This document shows positions 35,581-43,155 of a stretch of DNA of 44,426 nucleotides, one piece after another. This stretch comes from a virus: IMG/VR virus record IMGVR_UViG_3300014050_000050, positions 1-44,426 of that record. The stretch is one strand, 5' to 3'. The notes under the pieces are model-generated. The model saw nothing but the letters and a program-made list of their open reading frames with translations. It was not told the origin of the DNA and ran no database searches. Each line of letters begins with the position of its first letter. The first letter of the stretch is position 1. A program made the translations under genes and the position numbers.

Positions 35581-35724
35581 ATGACAATAACCTGCCACGC
35601 ATGTAAGGGCTTAGGGCTCATACGTAGTGCAACTGAATACAGAGAAAATTACAACGTCATATGTGACGTTTGTAGAGGCATTGGAATTCTTTATGTTGAG
35701 GAGATCCAAAATGCCAGTAATTAA
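35581..35724 (+). CDS. Small zinc protein with two CxxCxGxG knuckles
   Basis: 47 residues. 'CHACKGLG' and 'CDVCRGIG' are two DnaJ-type zinc knuckles separated by 21 residues. AAGGA lies upstream. It overlaps the next gene. Possibly a chaperone-like adaptor; function is a guess. Confidence 0.68.
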   Translation: MTITCHACKGLGLIRSATEYRENYNVICDVCRGIGILYVEEIQNASN

Positions 35725-35860
35725 CATGACTGGACTCAACACCCAGGTAGCACCAATGGACGCAATAGAGTCAATTCTTGTGGACCATCAGGGCGGATTC
35801 ATTAATCACGTCGAGGCTCTCAGCATTATCAATGCAATTGTTTGCGAATGGAGGCAATAA
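35711..35860 (+). CDS. Small hypothetical protein
   Basis: 49 residues from ATG at 35711 (GAGGAGATCCAAA upstream). 'MTGLNTQVAPMDAIESILVD' is followed by a helix. No family. Its stop overlaps the glycosyltransferase start as TAATG. Confidence 0.62.
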   Translation: MPVINMTGLNTQVAPMDAIESILVDHQGGFINHVEALSIINAIVCEWRQ

Positions 35861-36549
35861 TGACTAAAGCAGTTGCAGTAATACCAACAAAGTCAAATTT
35901 CACGGGTCTTCACAATATTGTGTCAAAGTTGGAGAAAGACCCAGAAGTAGAAAAAATTGTTGTTGTTGCTCATGGACCAGTGACGTATTCTGTGCTTCTT
36001 TCTTTTTATATGGGTAAATCCACAAAGGTCTCTCTTCAATATGCAGCACAGGACGAGGGGATCCATGGAATGTGGAATATCGGAATGAAAGAAGCAAAGG
36101 CTCTTGGCTGCCACGCTCTATTTATAAATGACGACATAGATAGTGATCACGACACTGCAAGCGTACTTTGCGCCGTGTTAGATAGTGATTCTGATCTCGG
36201 GCTTATTTGCCCAAACTATGACGGCAGAGTTACCTCTTCCGAGATCGAGCATGTCACAACCACATGTGGTGCTCGTTATGACGGGACTGGTGGTCTTGGT
36301 GGCTTTTATATGGCCTTCCACAAAGACCTTGTTCCACAGTTTGAATTTGACACCAGGATGAAGTGGTACTACGGAGATGACGACATTCTCGCATGGACGT
36401 TGTCTCAAGAACGTGGTGTTGCAATTACAACTAAAACTAATTGTTGGGGTAACGAGAGCAAGACCATTAAGTTAGATCCCCCACCCAATTTTGCAGAAGA
36501 TACCGAAAATGACCGCCTGATCTACGAATCGAAATGGAGCACCAAATGA
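35860..36549 (+). CDS. Glycosyltransferase (GT-A fold)
   Basis: 229 residues from ATG at 35860 (GGAGGCAATA upstream). 'KAVAVIPTKSNFTGLHNIVS' and 'HALFINDDIDSDHDTASVLC' hold a family-2-like nucleotide-sugar site, with the DDIDSD motif (91-96) as the likely metal-binding DxD. 'WYYGDDDILAWTLSQERGVA' gives the acceptor-side acidic motif. It may glycosylate phage DNA, proteins or a host surface; the substrate is not visible. Confidence 0.82.
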   Translation: MTKAVAVIPTKSNFTGLHNIVSKLEKDPEVEKIVVVAHGPVTYSVLLSFYMGKSTKVSLQYAAQDEGIHGMWNIGMKEAKALGCHALFINDDIDSDHDTASVLCAVLDSDSDLGLICPNYDGRVTSSEIEHVTTTCGARYDGTGGLGGFYMAFHKDLVPQFEFDTRMKWYYGDDDILAWTLSQERGVAITTKTNCWGNESKTIKLDPPPNFAEDTENDRLIYESKWSTK

Positions 36550-36734
36550 CCGAAAAAAGCGAACACATTATCCGCCGAGAGCACTATGTCGCTGGTCGGC
36601 AAGACGAGCGCGAATGCATCATCGAGTTATTGGAGTCGGAGTGTGAGTGTCAACAGTGGGAGTTCACACCTTCACAGGTGATATGCGCCCCACATCGAAT
36701 GGTCGCGCTTATCAAGGCAAATAACAATGGCTAG
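36546..36734 (+). CDS. 'RERI' family protein 1
   Basis: 62 residues. 'YVAGRQDERECIIELLESEC' then 'ECQQWEFTPSQVICAPHRMV' gives an N-terminal helix with the (E/R)ER.II.LLE motif, a Cys/His centre and a C-terminal 'ALIK' helix. One of eight tandem paralogues. It overlaps the glycosyltransferase by four bases. Confidence 0.7.
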   Translation: MTEKSEHIIRREHYVAGRQDERECIIELLESECECQQWEFTPSQVICAPHRMVALIKANNNG

Positions 36735-36969
36735 TTCATCTAGACGATTTTCTCACGCTTACTGGATAGAAGTAGGCAGGCTTCGAGAGCAGCAACGCAT
36801 CATTGATCTATTCGAGTCCAGGCTCTGCCCAACAAGCGGGGAGCATGACTGGATAGAGAATGAACAATGTCTATGTCAGACGTATATCGTAGAAGATATT
36901 GTTGGACTGATCCGTGATGGGACCACCCCACTTTTTGATCCACAACAAGAAAAAAATTTCGATGTTTAA
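36727..36969 (+). CDS. 'RERI' family protein 2
   Basis: 80 residues. 'WIEVGRLREQQRIIDLFESR' is the family helix, with a Cys-rich centre (CPTSGEHDW...CLCQTY) and 'VEDIVGLIRDG'. Diverged from the others at the RER motif. It overlaps both neighbours. Confidence 0.68.
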   Translation: MASSSRRFSHAYWIEVGRLREQQRIIDLFESRLCPTSGEHDWIENEQCLCQTYIVEDIVGLIRDGTTPLFDPQQEKNFDV

Positions 36970-37183
36970 ATCTAACTCTTACGAGCATAAGACATACGCT
37001 TGGGGCTGTGAGGAAGGTGCACAGGCGGAGCGTGAACGTATCATCGCGCTACTTAAGGACAGCCAAGCTGAAGCAGTCTGGTGTGACGCTGAAGAAGAAT
37101 GTAACCACGCAGTCACCTGTCACGACATTGAGCAGTGGCTTGAATCTGTTGTTGCGGATATCAAGGGAGAAAACAATGCGTGA
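36962..37183 (+). CDS. 'RERI' family protein 3
   Basis: 73 residues from ATG at 36962. 'WGCEEGAQAERERIIALLKD' is the family helix; the centre has 'WCDAEEECNHAVTCHDIEQ' with Cys and His, and the end is 'ADIKGENNA'. The end is nearly identical to protein 4 (EWLESVVADIKGENE). Confidence 0.7.
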   Translation: MFKSNSYEHKTYAWGCEEGAQAERERIIALLKDSQAEAVWCDAEEECNHAVTCHDIEQWLESVVADIKGENNA

Positions 37184-37418
37184 TTCATTTACCCCCGAAG
37201 AGGTAGACCGAATAGAAAACAAAGCCTATGAAGTAGGTGTCCGCATCGGTACAAGCCAAGAGCGTGAACGCATCAAAGTAAATATTGAAAAACGTATCGA
37301 AGAATTGTCTTCATGCAATAAAAACGACGACTGTGCAAAGATTGCAGACTACATAGAGTCTTATCTACCAGAGTGGCTTGAGTCAGTTGTTGCAGATATT
37401 AAGGGAGAGAACGAGTGA
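37176..37418 (+). CDS. 'RERI' family protein 4
   Basis: 80 residues from ATG at 37176. The N-terminus 'MRDSFTPEEVDRIENKAYEV' then 'GVRIGTSQERERIKV' is almost identical to protein 7 (37963). The centre has 'SSCNKNDDCAKI'. Its C-terminus matches protein 3, so this gene looks like a mosaic of its two neighbours. Confidence 0.7.
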   Translation: MRDSFTPEEVDRIENKAYEVGVRIGTSQERERIKVNIEKRIEELSSCNKNDDCAKIADYIESYLPEWLESVVADIKGENE

Positions 37419-37594
37419 GTGAGATATTAGACACACTTGCATACATGCAAGGTGCCCGAGAAGAACGCGAGCGAACCATAAAGCTACTCAAACAACTTCG
37501 TTGCGACAAAACACATGACTGTGGCAAGTGGCACGATCACTACCCATATACTCCCGATGAACTGATTGAATTAATTAATGGCGAAACGCCCTAA
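37415..37594 (+). CDS. 'RERI' family protein 5
   Basis: 59 residues, start GTG 37415 overlapping the stop (GTGA). 'YMQGAREERERTIKLLKQLR' is the family helix, the centre 'CDKTHDCGKWHDHY' is rich in Cys and His, and the end is 'DELIELINGETP'. Confidence 0.65.
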   Translation: MSEILDTLAYMQGAREERERTIKLLKQLRCDKTHDCGKWHDHYPYTPDELIELINGETP

Positions 37595-37691
37595 ACACAT
37601 ACACGAAACTGAAGCATGGGTTTGGTGGGCAATTATCGTTCTTGCAATTTTAGGCTCACCTATAGCAATATTTGTCTTACTAAAACTATAA
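37578..37691 (+). CDS. Membrane micro-protein
   Basis: 37 residues (MAKRPKHIHETEAWVWW then AIIVLAILGSPIAIFVLLKL). A basic start and one membrane helix. ATG overlaps the end of the preceding gene by 17 bases; no ribosome site of its own, so translational coupling is assumed. Confidence 0.52.
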   Translation: MAKRPKHIHETEAWVWWAIIVLAILGSPIAIFVLLKL

Positions 37692-37775
37692 GAAAATAGT
37701 CAATTAAAAAAGCAAATATCGTAAAACTACGATAGTCCGGCCATATCGGAAAATCCCAATATTAAGGAAAAATCA

Positions 37776-37970
37776 GTGATAAAAGATAAGTCCCCGCTTC
37801 GTCAGAAGGACATCCGACAAGGTGAGAAGCAAGAGCGTGAGCGCATCATCGCGTTGATAAAAAATTCTGTTCCAGATTGTATGTGTGCCGATGTCGGAAT
37901 GACTTGGTGTCGTCACAACGAAACAGAGCTACGCATCATTGAACTTATCGAGGGGGAGAACAATGCGTGA
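37776..37970 (+). CDS. 'RERI' family protein 6
   Basis: 64 residues, start GTG 37776 after AAGGAAAAATCA. 'DIRQGEKQERERIIALIKNS' is the family helix, the centre 'PDCMCADVGMTWCRHNE' has four metal-type residues, and the end 'IIELIEGENNA' matches protein 3. Confidence 0.7.
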   Translation: MIKDKSPLRQKDIRQGEKQERERIIALIKNSVPDCMCADVGMTWCRHNETELRIIELIEGENNA

Positions 37971-38166
37971 CTCATTCACCCCCGAAGAAGTGGATCGGAT
38001 TGAGAACAAGGCCTATGAGGTTGGTGTCAACATCGGCACATATCAAGAACGTTTACGCATCTTAAAAATAATTGAAGATCAGCTATGTACATGCAGCGAT
38101 AATTGCGGAATGATTGACATGTACGGACCAACCCTTATTACTCTTATTGAGGAGAAGAATAAATGA
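37963..38166 (+). CDS. 'RERI' family protein 7
   Basis: 67 residues from ATG at 37963. The N-terminal half nearly repeats protein 4 (MRDSFTPEEVDRIENKAYEV); the centre is 'QLCTCSDNCGMIDMYGPT' and the end 'LITLIEEKNK'. Recombination or duplication with protein 4 is evident. Confidence 0.7.
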   Translation: MRDSFTPEEVDRIENKAYEVGVNIGTYQERLRILKIIEDQLCTCSDNCGMIDMYGPTLITLIEEKNK

Positions 38167-38393
38167 GTAACCAACAACCACTCTTCTTCGAGGCATTTGA
38201 TGATCTCTTCCAAGAAGGAGAACGAGAAGAGCGTGAGCGTATTCTTGCTGTATTGCAGGATCATGTTTGCCCATCATGTGACGAGCACTTTGCACGTTTC
38301 GGCCTTGACCCGATACTACACACCCCATTCCCGCACTCCGATTGCGAGGGTTTGCTGAGTGCGATTGATCTTATAAAGGAGACAACTAAATGA
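38163..38393 (+). CDS. 'RERI' family protein 8
   Basis: 76 residues. 'FQEGEREERERILAVLQDHV' is the family helix, then 'CPSCDEHFARFG' and 'HSDCEGLLSAIDLIKETTK'. Last of the tandem set. ATGA overlap with both neighbours. Confidence 0.7.
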   Translation: MSNQQPLFFEAFDDLFQEGEREERERILAVLQDHVCPSCDEHFARFGLDPILHTPFPHSDCEGLLSAIDLIKETTK

Positions 38394-38623
38394 AATCTTT
38401 TATGACAGCTAAAGAGTGGGTAGATGCCTACGCTAAGGGCCTGTTGGAGTCTCTCAATACTTCTTTCCCCAACAATATGAATGGTCACATCGAAGATCTA
38501 GCTGTCTGGACTGCGACATATTCTGACAATATTTACTCTTTTATTAGCAGCCTTCCTCGTGATTATGAAATAAAACAAGAATCAAAAAAACTAGATGGAG
38601 ATGACAATAATGCACATTCCTGA
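38390..38623 (+). CDS. Hypothetical helical protein
   Basis: 77 residues. 'TAKEWVDAYAKGLLESLNTS', 'HIEDLAVWTATYSDNIYSFI' and 'KKLDGDDNNAHS' show helices and a charged end. It overlaps neighbours and is not part of the RERI family. Confidence 0.65.
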   Translation: MKSFMTAKEWVDAYAKGLLESLNTSFPNNMNGHIEDLAVWTATYSDNIYSFISSLPRDYEIKQESKKLDGDDNNAHS

Positions 38624-38858
38624 TCACTACGAAATTCGTCGAATGATTTGTGGCCTACTTGGTCATAAATATGATCAACATCAATACATTGTTGATTACA
38701 CTCTAGAAAAATCTCATTACCTGCATTGCAAACGTTGTTATTGCACAATCAAGGAAACAGAAAATTGTGTGGCCACTACCAAAAACCAGGTCGAGGATTT
38801 GAAATGGTCAAAAGTAAAAAATGTTATTCATAAAAATGACAAGTATGTTCCCATCTAA
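38610..38858 (+). CDS. Zinc-finger-like protein
   Basis: 82 residues from ATG at 38610 (GGAG nine bases upstream; ATG at 38595 and 38601 are alternatives). 'RRMICGLLGHKYDQHQYI' and 'HYLHCKRCYCTIKETENC' repeat the Cys-His...CxxC layout of the 39-residue protein at 33098. Confidence 0.7.
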   Translation: MHIPDHYEIRRMICGLLGHKYDQHQYIVDYTLEKSHYLHCKRCYCTIKETENCVATTKNQVEDLKWSKVKNVIHKNDKYVPI

Positions 38859-39352
38859 TGCCACGACCTAGCTGGCATCAGACATGGATGGAGATGGCAA
38901 TAGCCATATCTAGAAGATCTCGATGCGTAAACCGCCAGGTTGGCTGCATTATTGTTACAGCACAAAATAGACCTATGGCTGTTGGTTATAACGGACCACC
39001 CGCAAATCTTATAACAACATTAATTACACATTTTGGAATAGAAGCTATTCCTGTTTCAGAGGGTTGCACTAGTTGGTGCCCTAGAGGAGGTTCTAATGAC
39101 CGTGGACCGTCTTATTCAAATTGTGTCAGCGTACACGCAGAAGCAAACGCTCTCCTTTTCGCAGATCGACGAGACTATGAGGGCGGAACAATCTACATCA
39201 CTAACTTCCCCTGCTGGGATTGCGCCAAGCTTGTTGCCAACTCCGGAATCAGAAGAGTAGTCACTCTTAAAACTTCAGAAGATGATCACGTAGATATAAC
39301 TCCTATGTACGATCTTCTTAAAGGCTGCGGTCTAGAGATAGTGTTTATTTGA
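38858..39352 (+). CDS. dCMP deaminase (ComE type)
   Basis: 164 residues. Converts dCMP to dUMP to feed thymidylate synthesis. Zinc site: HAEAN (His93, catalytic Glu95) and 'NFPCWDCAKLV' (Cys119, Cys122). The allosteric-type insert 'SEGCTSWCPRGGSNDRGPSY' is present. ATG overlaps the upstream stop (TAATG). With RNR and thioredoxin downstream it forms a nucleotide-supply set. Confidence 0.93.
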   Translation: MPRPSWHQTWMEMAIAISRRSRCVNRQVGCIIVTAQNRPMAVGYNGPPANLITTLITHFGIEAIPVSEGCTSWCPRGGSNDRGPSYSNCVSVHAEANALLFADRRDYEGGTIYITNFPCWDCAKLVANSGIRRVVTLKTSEDDHVDITPMYDLLKGCGLEIVFI

Positions 39353-39385
39353 TATATTGTTCTGTATTAGGAACAAAGGATAATA

Positions 39386-40231
39386 ATGTCTTCAGACACT
39401 CTTCACGTTGTGATGTTTAGTGGCGGTATTGGATCTTGGTATGCAGCCAAGCGAGTCTGCGATCGTTATGGCCCCGAGAACGTCGTTCTTTTATTTTCGG
39501 ATGTTCGTGGTGACAACCAGGAGACTCCCCACATTGGTGAAGACGAGGATACTTATCGATTCGTCCAGGAGTCTGCCGAAAAGCTCGGCGCTGAATTAGT
39601 TACGGTAATCGACGGTCGAAACATATGGGAAGTTTTTCGAGACAAGCGATTCCTAGGTAATTCTCGTATTGCTCCATGCTCACACGAGCTGAAGCAGAAA
39701 CCTGCTAAGAAGTGGATCCACGAGAACTGCGACGTAAATAACACCATCATTTATGTTGGAATTGACTGGAGCGAGTCCCACCGTATGAAGGCTGTTACAG
39801 CCGGCTATGCTCCCTGGAAAGTAGAAGCTCCACTGATGAGTGCACCGTTCCTCAAGAAAGACGAGATGATCCGTCTTGCAGAGCTCGAAGGCATTACTCC
39901 TCCTCGGCTGTATGCCCTCGGGTTTCCACATAACAACTGTGGAGGTGGCTGCGTAAGATCTGGACACAAGCAGTTTAAATTGCTTCTTGAACAGATGCCA
40001 GATCGGTATGCAGAGTGGGAGAGACAAGAAGAGAAGATGCAAGACTTCTTAGGATCTAACGTCACCATTCTACGTAAGCGTTCTAAAGGCAATACGACAC
40101 CACTCAGTCTTAGAGAGTTTAGAGAACTGAATACCACGAAACCCGAAGAGATTGACATGACCGACGAAGGTGTAGATTGCAACTGTACATCTAGTTGGTT
40201 TGCAGACGAGAACGAGGGCACTAATGCTTAA
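39386..40231 (+). CDS. PP-loop ATPase (PAPS-reductase-like)
   Basis: 281 residues after AAAGGATAATA. 'MFSGGIGSWYAAKRV' is a PP-loop (SGGxGS) that adenylates a substrate. 'FSDVRGDNQETPHIGEDED' is also typical of the family. Cysteines cluster at 'PCSHELKQK', 'NNCGGGCVRSGHKQ' and 'DCNCTSSWF', which may carry an Fe-S centre or the sulfur-transfer thiol. Candidate roles are sulfur chemistry, tRNA thiolation or DNA modification; the sequence does not decide. Confidence 0.82.
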   Translation: MSSDTLHVVMFSGGIGSWYAAKRVCDRYGPENVVLLFSDVRGDNQETPHIGEDEDTYRFVQESAEKLGAELVTVIDGRNIWEVFRDKRFLGNSRIAPCSHELKQKPAKKWIHENCDVNNTIIYVGIDWSESHRMKAVTAGYAPWKVEAPLMSAPFLKKDEMIRLAELEGITPPRLYALGFPHNNCGGGCVRSGHKQFKLLLEQMPDRYAEWERQEEKMQDFLGSNVTILRKRSKGNTTPLSLREFRELNTTKPEEIDMTDEGVDCNCTSSWFADENEGTNA

Positions 40232-40427
40232 TCCACAAGAACGAATCAAGATGGCTGCTGATCATCTAAGAGAGTTAGTAATTGAATATCAAGAATATAT
40301 TGATATTTTAGATAACGCATATGATCTTCGAGAAAAGCATGATCCAAAATTTAGACTTGGAATTGAAGCATCTGAGAAGTACGCTCGTGCTAATGAATTA
40401 TCTAGAAAAATTATCAAAGAAGACTAA
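40224..40427 (+). CDS. Small helical protein
   Basis: 67 residues from ATG at 40224. 'RIKMAADHLRELVIEYQEYI' and 'KYARANELSRKIIKED' are charged helices. It overlaps the PP-loop gene and abuts the next start exactly. No family. Confidence 0.65.
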   Translation: MLNPQERIKMAADHLRELVIEYQEYIDILDNAYDLREKHDPKFRLGIEASEKYARANELSRKIIKED

Positions 40428-40727
40428 ATGCGTCTGAAGCAAAATGCATCCACGGGATATTGGACTGATACAGAAGATCCAAATCTTCATCTTTCTGGTG
40501 TCCACAGCATTCTGGTATGTAGGAACTTTTGTGCAATTCATAATAAAACTTCAGACCATCCACTAAAGGATGCCCCCCTGGAGTTTTGTGATACTCGTGG
40601 AATTCTTACTCGTACCTGTGGCCACGGTTTTATACATCCAGATTATGATGCAGCTGTTTACTACTATTCGGTCAACCTCAGCAACGAAACTGTTCACATA
40701 TGCGATGGTTGCTGCGGGATAGATTGA
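40428..40727 (+). CDS. Cys/His-containing hypothetical protein
   Basis: 99 residues. 'VCRNFCAIHNKTSDHP', 'RTCGHGFIHPDYD' and 'HICDGCCGID' place six Cys and several His in finger-like groups. Start ATG 40428 follows the previous stop directly. Confidence 0.7.
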   Translation: MRLKQNASTGYWTDTEDPNLHLSGVHSILVCRNFCAIHNKTSDHPLKDAPLEFCDTRGILTRTCGHGFIHPDYDAAVYYYSVNLSNETVHICDGCCGID

Positions 40728-40753
40728 CTTTTTGTTTCAATTAAAGATATATT
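40724..40753 (+). promoter_or_regulatory. Sigma-70-type promoter
   Basis: TTGACT (40724-40729), 18 bases, TATATT (40748-40753), followed by GGAGG and ATG at 40770. Confidence 0.7.
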
Positions 40754-40769
40754 TGTCTTGGAGGTTTTT

Positions 40770-41066
40770 ATGAATAACGAGCAAATAATTCAAAGTTCTA
40801 TCGAAAAACTACGCAAGATCCAATTTGGGTATGTGACTCAAGACCACAAAACTTTATCTACCGGAGACATTCTCCTTAAGGATTCAATACCCGCTACGTT
40901 GACACTTCTCAGGGTGGCCCTGCGAGCTATTCAAATAGATCCAAAAGCAGCCGAGACAACAACAGGCTATAGAAATGAAATTAGTTTAGCCAAAGCAATT
41001 ATTATGTCCGGGGTGCGCCCGGTACCCGAGCTCGAAGAGTATCCCCAGGACGATCCAGATTTTTAG
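40770..41066 (+). CDS. Hypothetical protein
   Basis: 98 residues. 'IQSSIEKLRKIQFGYVTQDH' and 'PATLTLLRVALRAIQIDPKA' are helical; the end is acidic (EEYPQDDPDF). GGAGGTTTTT precedes ATG. It converges on, and overlaps by four bases, the WhiB gene. Confidence 0.7.
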   Translation: MNNEQIIQSSIEKLRKIQFGYVTQDHKTLSTGDILLKDSIPATLTLLRVALRAIQIDPKAAETTTGYRNEISLAKAIIMSGVRPVPELEEYPQDDPDF

Positions 41067-41341
41067 GCAAACGGTAGAGATTCTTTTTTAAGTCTCCCCA
41101 AGCGAATCTGTTTGCGTTCATACTCAGAAGATCCACCCCAGATACCAATCTCTTGTTCATTCTTAAGTGCCCAGTCTAGGCATTCGGGCTGGTATGGACA
41201 TGTTTGACAAATTTTCTTTGCTAGTCGGCTAAGATGGTAGTCCCCCTGCTCGGGAAAAAATCCATCCGGATCTGCTTCCGAGCAAGGTGTAGCACCCTTC
41301 TCTGCATCAAAAAAGTCAGGCATTTCCATGTAATTCGTCAT
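41063..41341 (-). CDS. WhiB-family transcription regulator, predicted leaderless
   Basis: 92 residues. Four conserved cysteines at 20, 45, 48 and 54 ('KICQTCPYQPECLDWAL') bind a [4Fe-4S] cluster, followed by 'GIWGG' and a basic DNA-contact segment 'YERKQIRLGRLKKE'. Wbl proteins bind sigma factor region 4; phage versions such as TM4 WhiB alter host gene expression. TAGACT lies exactly six bases before ATG. Confidence 0.95.
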   Translation of the reverse strand: MTNYMEMPDFFDAEKGATPCSEADPDGFFPEQGDYHLSRLAKKICQTCPYQPECLDWALKNEQEIGIWGGSSEYERKQIRLGRLKKESLPFA

Positions 41342-41386
41342 ATTTCCAGTCTATAGATTGACTAACAAACAATCAACTTAGACTAC

Positions 41387-41409
41387 GTGAATCTTATTTA
41401 TATATTCAC
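41387..41409. promoter_or_regulatory. Inverted repeat between whiB and the DUF7455 gene
   Basis: GTGAAT/ATTCAC arms (41387-41392 and 41404-41409) in the divergent gap: possible operator acting on both leaderless promoters. Confidence 0.5.
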
Positions 41410-41438
41410 AGTATGAGTTACGTGGATAGAATAGATGT

Positions 41439-41660
41439 ATGACTGAATTGAATGAGACTATTTTAAAAATGACTGATCGATGTGATCAGTGTTCAGCTCA
41501 GGCGTACGTACAAGTTATGTTTGATACAGGAGAGTTACTGTTCTGCGGACACCACTGGACAGAACACGAATTAATTGCTAAAGGCAGGGCATCTAGAATT
41601 ATTGATGAGCGCCACCGTCTCTCCCCCATAAAAGAACCGTACGTTGATCAAGGATATTGA
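41439..41660 (+). CDS. DUF7455-like zinc protein, predicted leaderless
   Basis: 73 residues. 'TDRCDQCSAQAYVQVMFDTG' and 'ELLFCGHHWTEHELIAKG' match the small DUF7455 family, common in actinobacteria. TAGAAT (41427-41432) lies exactly six bases before ATG and there is no ribosome site. Divergent from whiB and convergent with thioredoxin. Confidence 0.83.
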   Translation: MTELNETILKMTDRCDQCSAQAYVQVMFDTGELLFCGHHWTEHELIAKGRASRIIDERHRLSPIKEPYVDQGY

Positions 41661-41981
41661 TCAAATAAATTCTCTTAACTCTTTAGACAACTTCTCATAT
41701 GTTTTTGGTCCAATAATTGTCTGAACTATAGATCCATTTTTAAAAACTAACATCGCCGGAATACTACGCACCCCATAGCTTCTTGCTACTTCTGGTGCAT
41801 CTTCAACACTTAGTTTGGTGATTTTAAGGCTATCTTGATCTTCTGATAGCTCATCCAAGATCGGGAACATGGCCTTGCAGGAGCTACACCATGACCCCCA
41901 AAACTCAACTAAGACTGGACCAGGGGCGTCTAAAACTTCTGATTTAAATGTTTCTTCAGTTAGATCTTGTACTTTACTCAA
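41661..41981 (-). CDS. Thioredoxin with CSSC active site
   Basis: 106 residues. The full thioredoxin fold: 'GPVLVEFWGSWCSSCKAMFP' (Cys32-Ser-Ser-Cys35 instead of CGPC) and cis-Pro 'VRSIPAMLVFKNG'. It probably reduces the phage RNR. Start is TTG at 41981. The altered loop should change redox potential or partner choice. Confidence 0.9.
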   Translation of the reverse strand: MSKVQDLTEETFKSEVLDAPGPVLVEFWGSWCSSCKAMFPILDELSEDQDSLKITKLSVEDAPEVARSYGVRSIPAMLVFKNGSIVQTIIGPKTYEKLSKELREFI

Positions 41982-42063
41982 CTTATTTATTTCTTTCTCT
42001 TAGGTTGTATTTAATTTTACAGCATAAGAATTAGTAAAAATATATCTACTATACAATAGATTT

Positions 42064-43155
42064 ATGACTGGTTTCTTAGTTCCCGAGGAGAACGACCTCG
42101 CTAAAGCTCTCATTCAAATTGCCGATAAGTACGGAAAATTCAACGAAGACTCTACGGGTATTTGGGCTGGATACACCCCTGCTGCTGAAAACGAAGTCAA
42201 AGAAATTGGAGTTAAATGCTCTAATTGTGTTTTATACCGCGGCGGACAAGAGTGTGCAATTATTGCTCTTCCCGTAGAACCAGAAGGTAAATGTAGATTT
42301 GCCGTACTTCCAGAAGGAGCTGTAACCATGACCGAAGAGATACCAGAACCTCAGGTAGCAACTGCAGGATCAAAGCCGGCCCCCAAGAAAGATCAAATAA
42401 AAGGATCTGATAAGAACAAAGCTGGCTCTGCTGACACAGGTGCCAGCGTAAAATTTACAGAATCAATTATCTCGGCCCTAGAGAAAAAAGTAGAAGACCA
42501 CAACGCTAAAGCTAAGAACGGACGTAAAGTCAATTTGCGGATGCTTAAAGCTGTTTATCGTCGTGGAGCAGGTGCATTCTCAACTTCTCACCGTCCAGAT
42601 CAAAATCGTAATTCATGGGCTATGGCTCGAGTAAATGCTTTCCTAAAGCTTGTAAAGTCTGGAAAACCAACTAACCCCAAGTACGTGTCAGACAATGATC
42701 TATTACCGAAGGCACATCCTCGTCACTCCGAGGCAGCGAATCTTTCTCCTCTTTTGGCTTCTATGTTTGCCACCCTCAATGAAGAAGAGTGCCCCCCAGC
42801 CACACAAGACATTCAACTTAATCTTAAAAATCGCCAGAACGCAATTGACAATGTTGGGTACGGACCCCTCAATCCAAAAGAACCCAATGAAGAGTTTTGG
42901 CAAGATAAAGCAGATAAGTGGAAAACAACACTAGAAGAAGCTAAAAGTACTCGGTGCGCCACGTGTGTATTTTTTGTTCGTACTCCACAAATGCTCGATT
43001 GTATTGCTAGTGGCCTAGAGCAGGGAGGATCTCAACAAGTCGATGCAGATGCTGCCATTGATCAGGCTGAATTAGGGTACTGCGAGGCTCTGGACTTTAA
43101 ATGTGCAGCATCCCGTACCTGTAATGCCTGGGCTGTTGGCGGACCCATTGAGTAG
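42064..43155 (+). CDS. Large conserved phage protein with terminal Cys clusters, predicted leaderless
   Basis: 363 residues. Three parts are visible. N-terminal 'VKCSNCVLYRGGQECAII' resembles a Cys motif I recall from head or protease-region phage proteins. A Lys-rich linker leads to 'LRMLKAVYRRGAGAFSTSHR' then 'PDQNRNSWAMARVNAFLKLV', a domain widespread in phages and large DNA viruses. C-terminal 'RCATCVFFVRTPQMLDCIAS' then 'LGYCEALDFKCAASRTCNAW' is a Cys-rich end that also occurs in other phages. Function not established. TACAAT (42052-42057) lies six bases before ATG. Confidence 0.75.
   Translation: MTGFLVPEENDLAKALIQIADKYGKFNEDSTGIWAGYTPAAENEVKEIGVKCSNCVLYRGGQECAIIALPVEPEGKCRFAVLPEGAVTMTEEIPEPQVATAGSKPAPKKDQIKGSDKNKAGSADTGASVKFTESIISALEKKVEDHNAKAKNGRKVNLRMLKAVYRRGAGAFSTSHRPDQNRNSWAMARVNAFLKLVKSGKPTNPKYVSDNDLLPKAHPRHSEAANLSPLLASMFATLNEEECPPATQDIQLNLKNRQNAIDNVGYGPLNPKEPNEEFWQDKADKWKTTLEEAKSTRCATCVFFVRTPQMLDCIASGLEQGGSQQVDADAAIDQAELGYCEALDFKCAASRTCNAWAVGGPIE

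Noticed and set aside
42582-42590. AACTTCTCA copy as part of the composite repeat
   Set aside because: It lies in a conserved coding motif (FSTSHRP) and is probably chance; it is listed only in the count.
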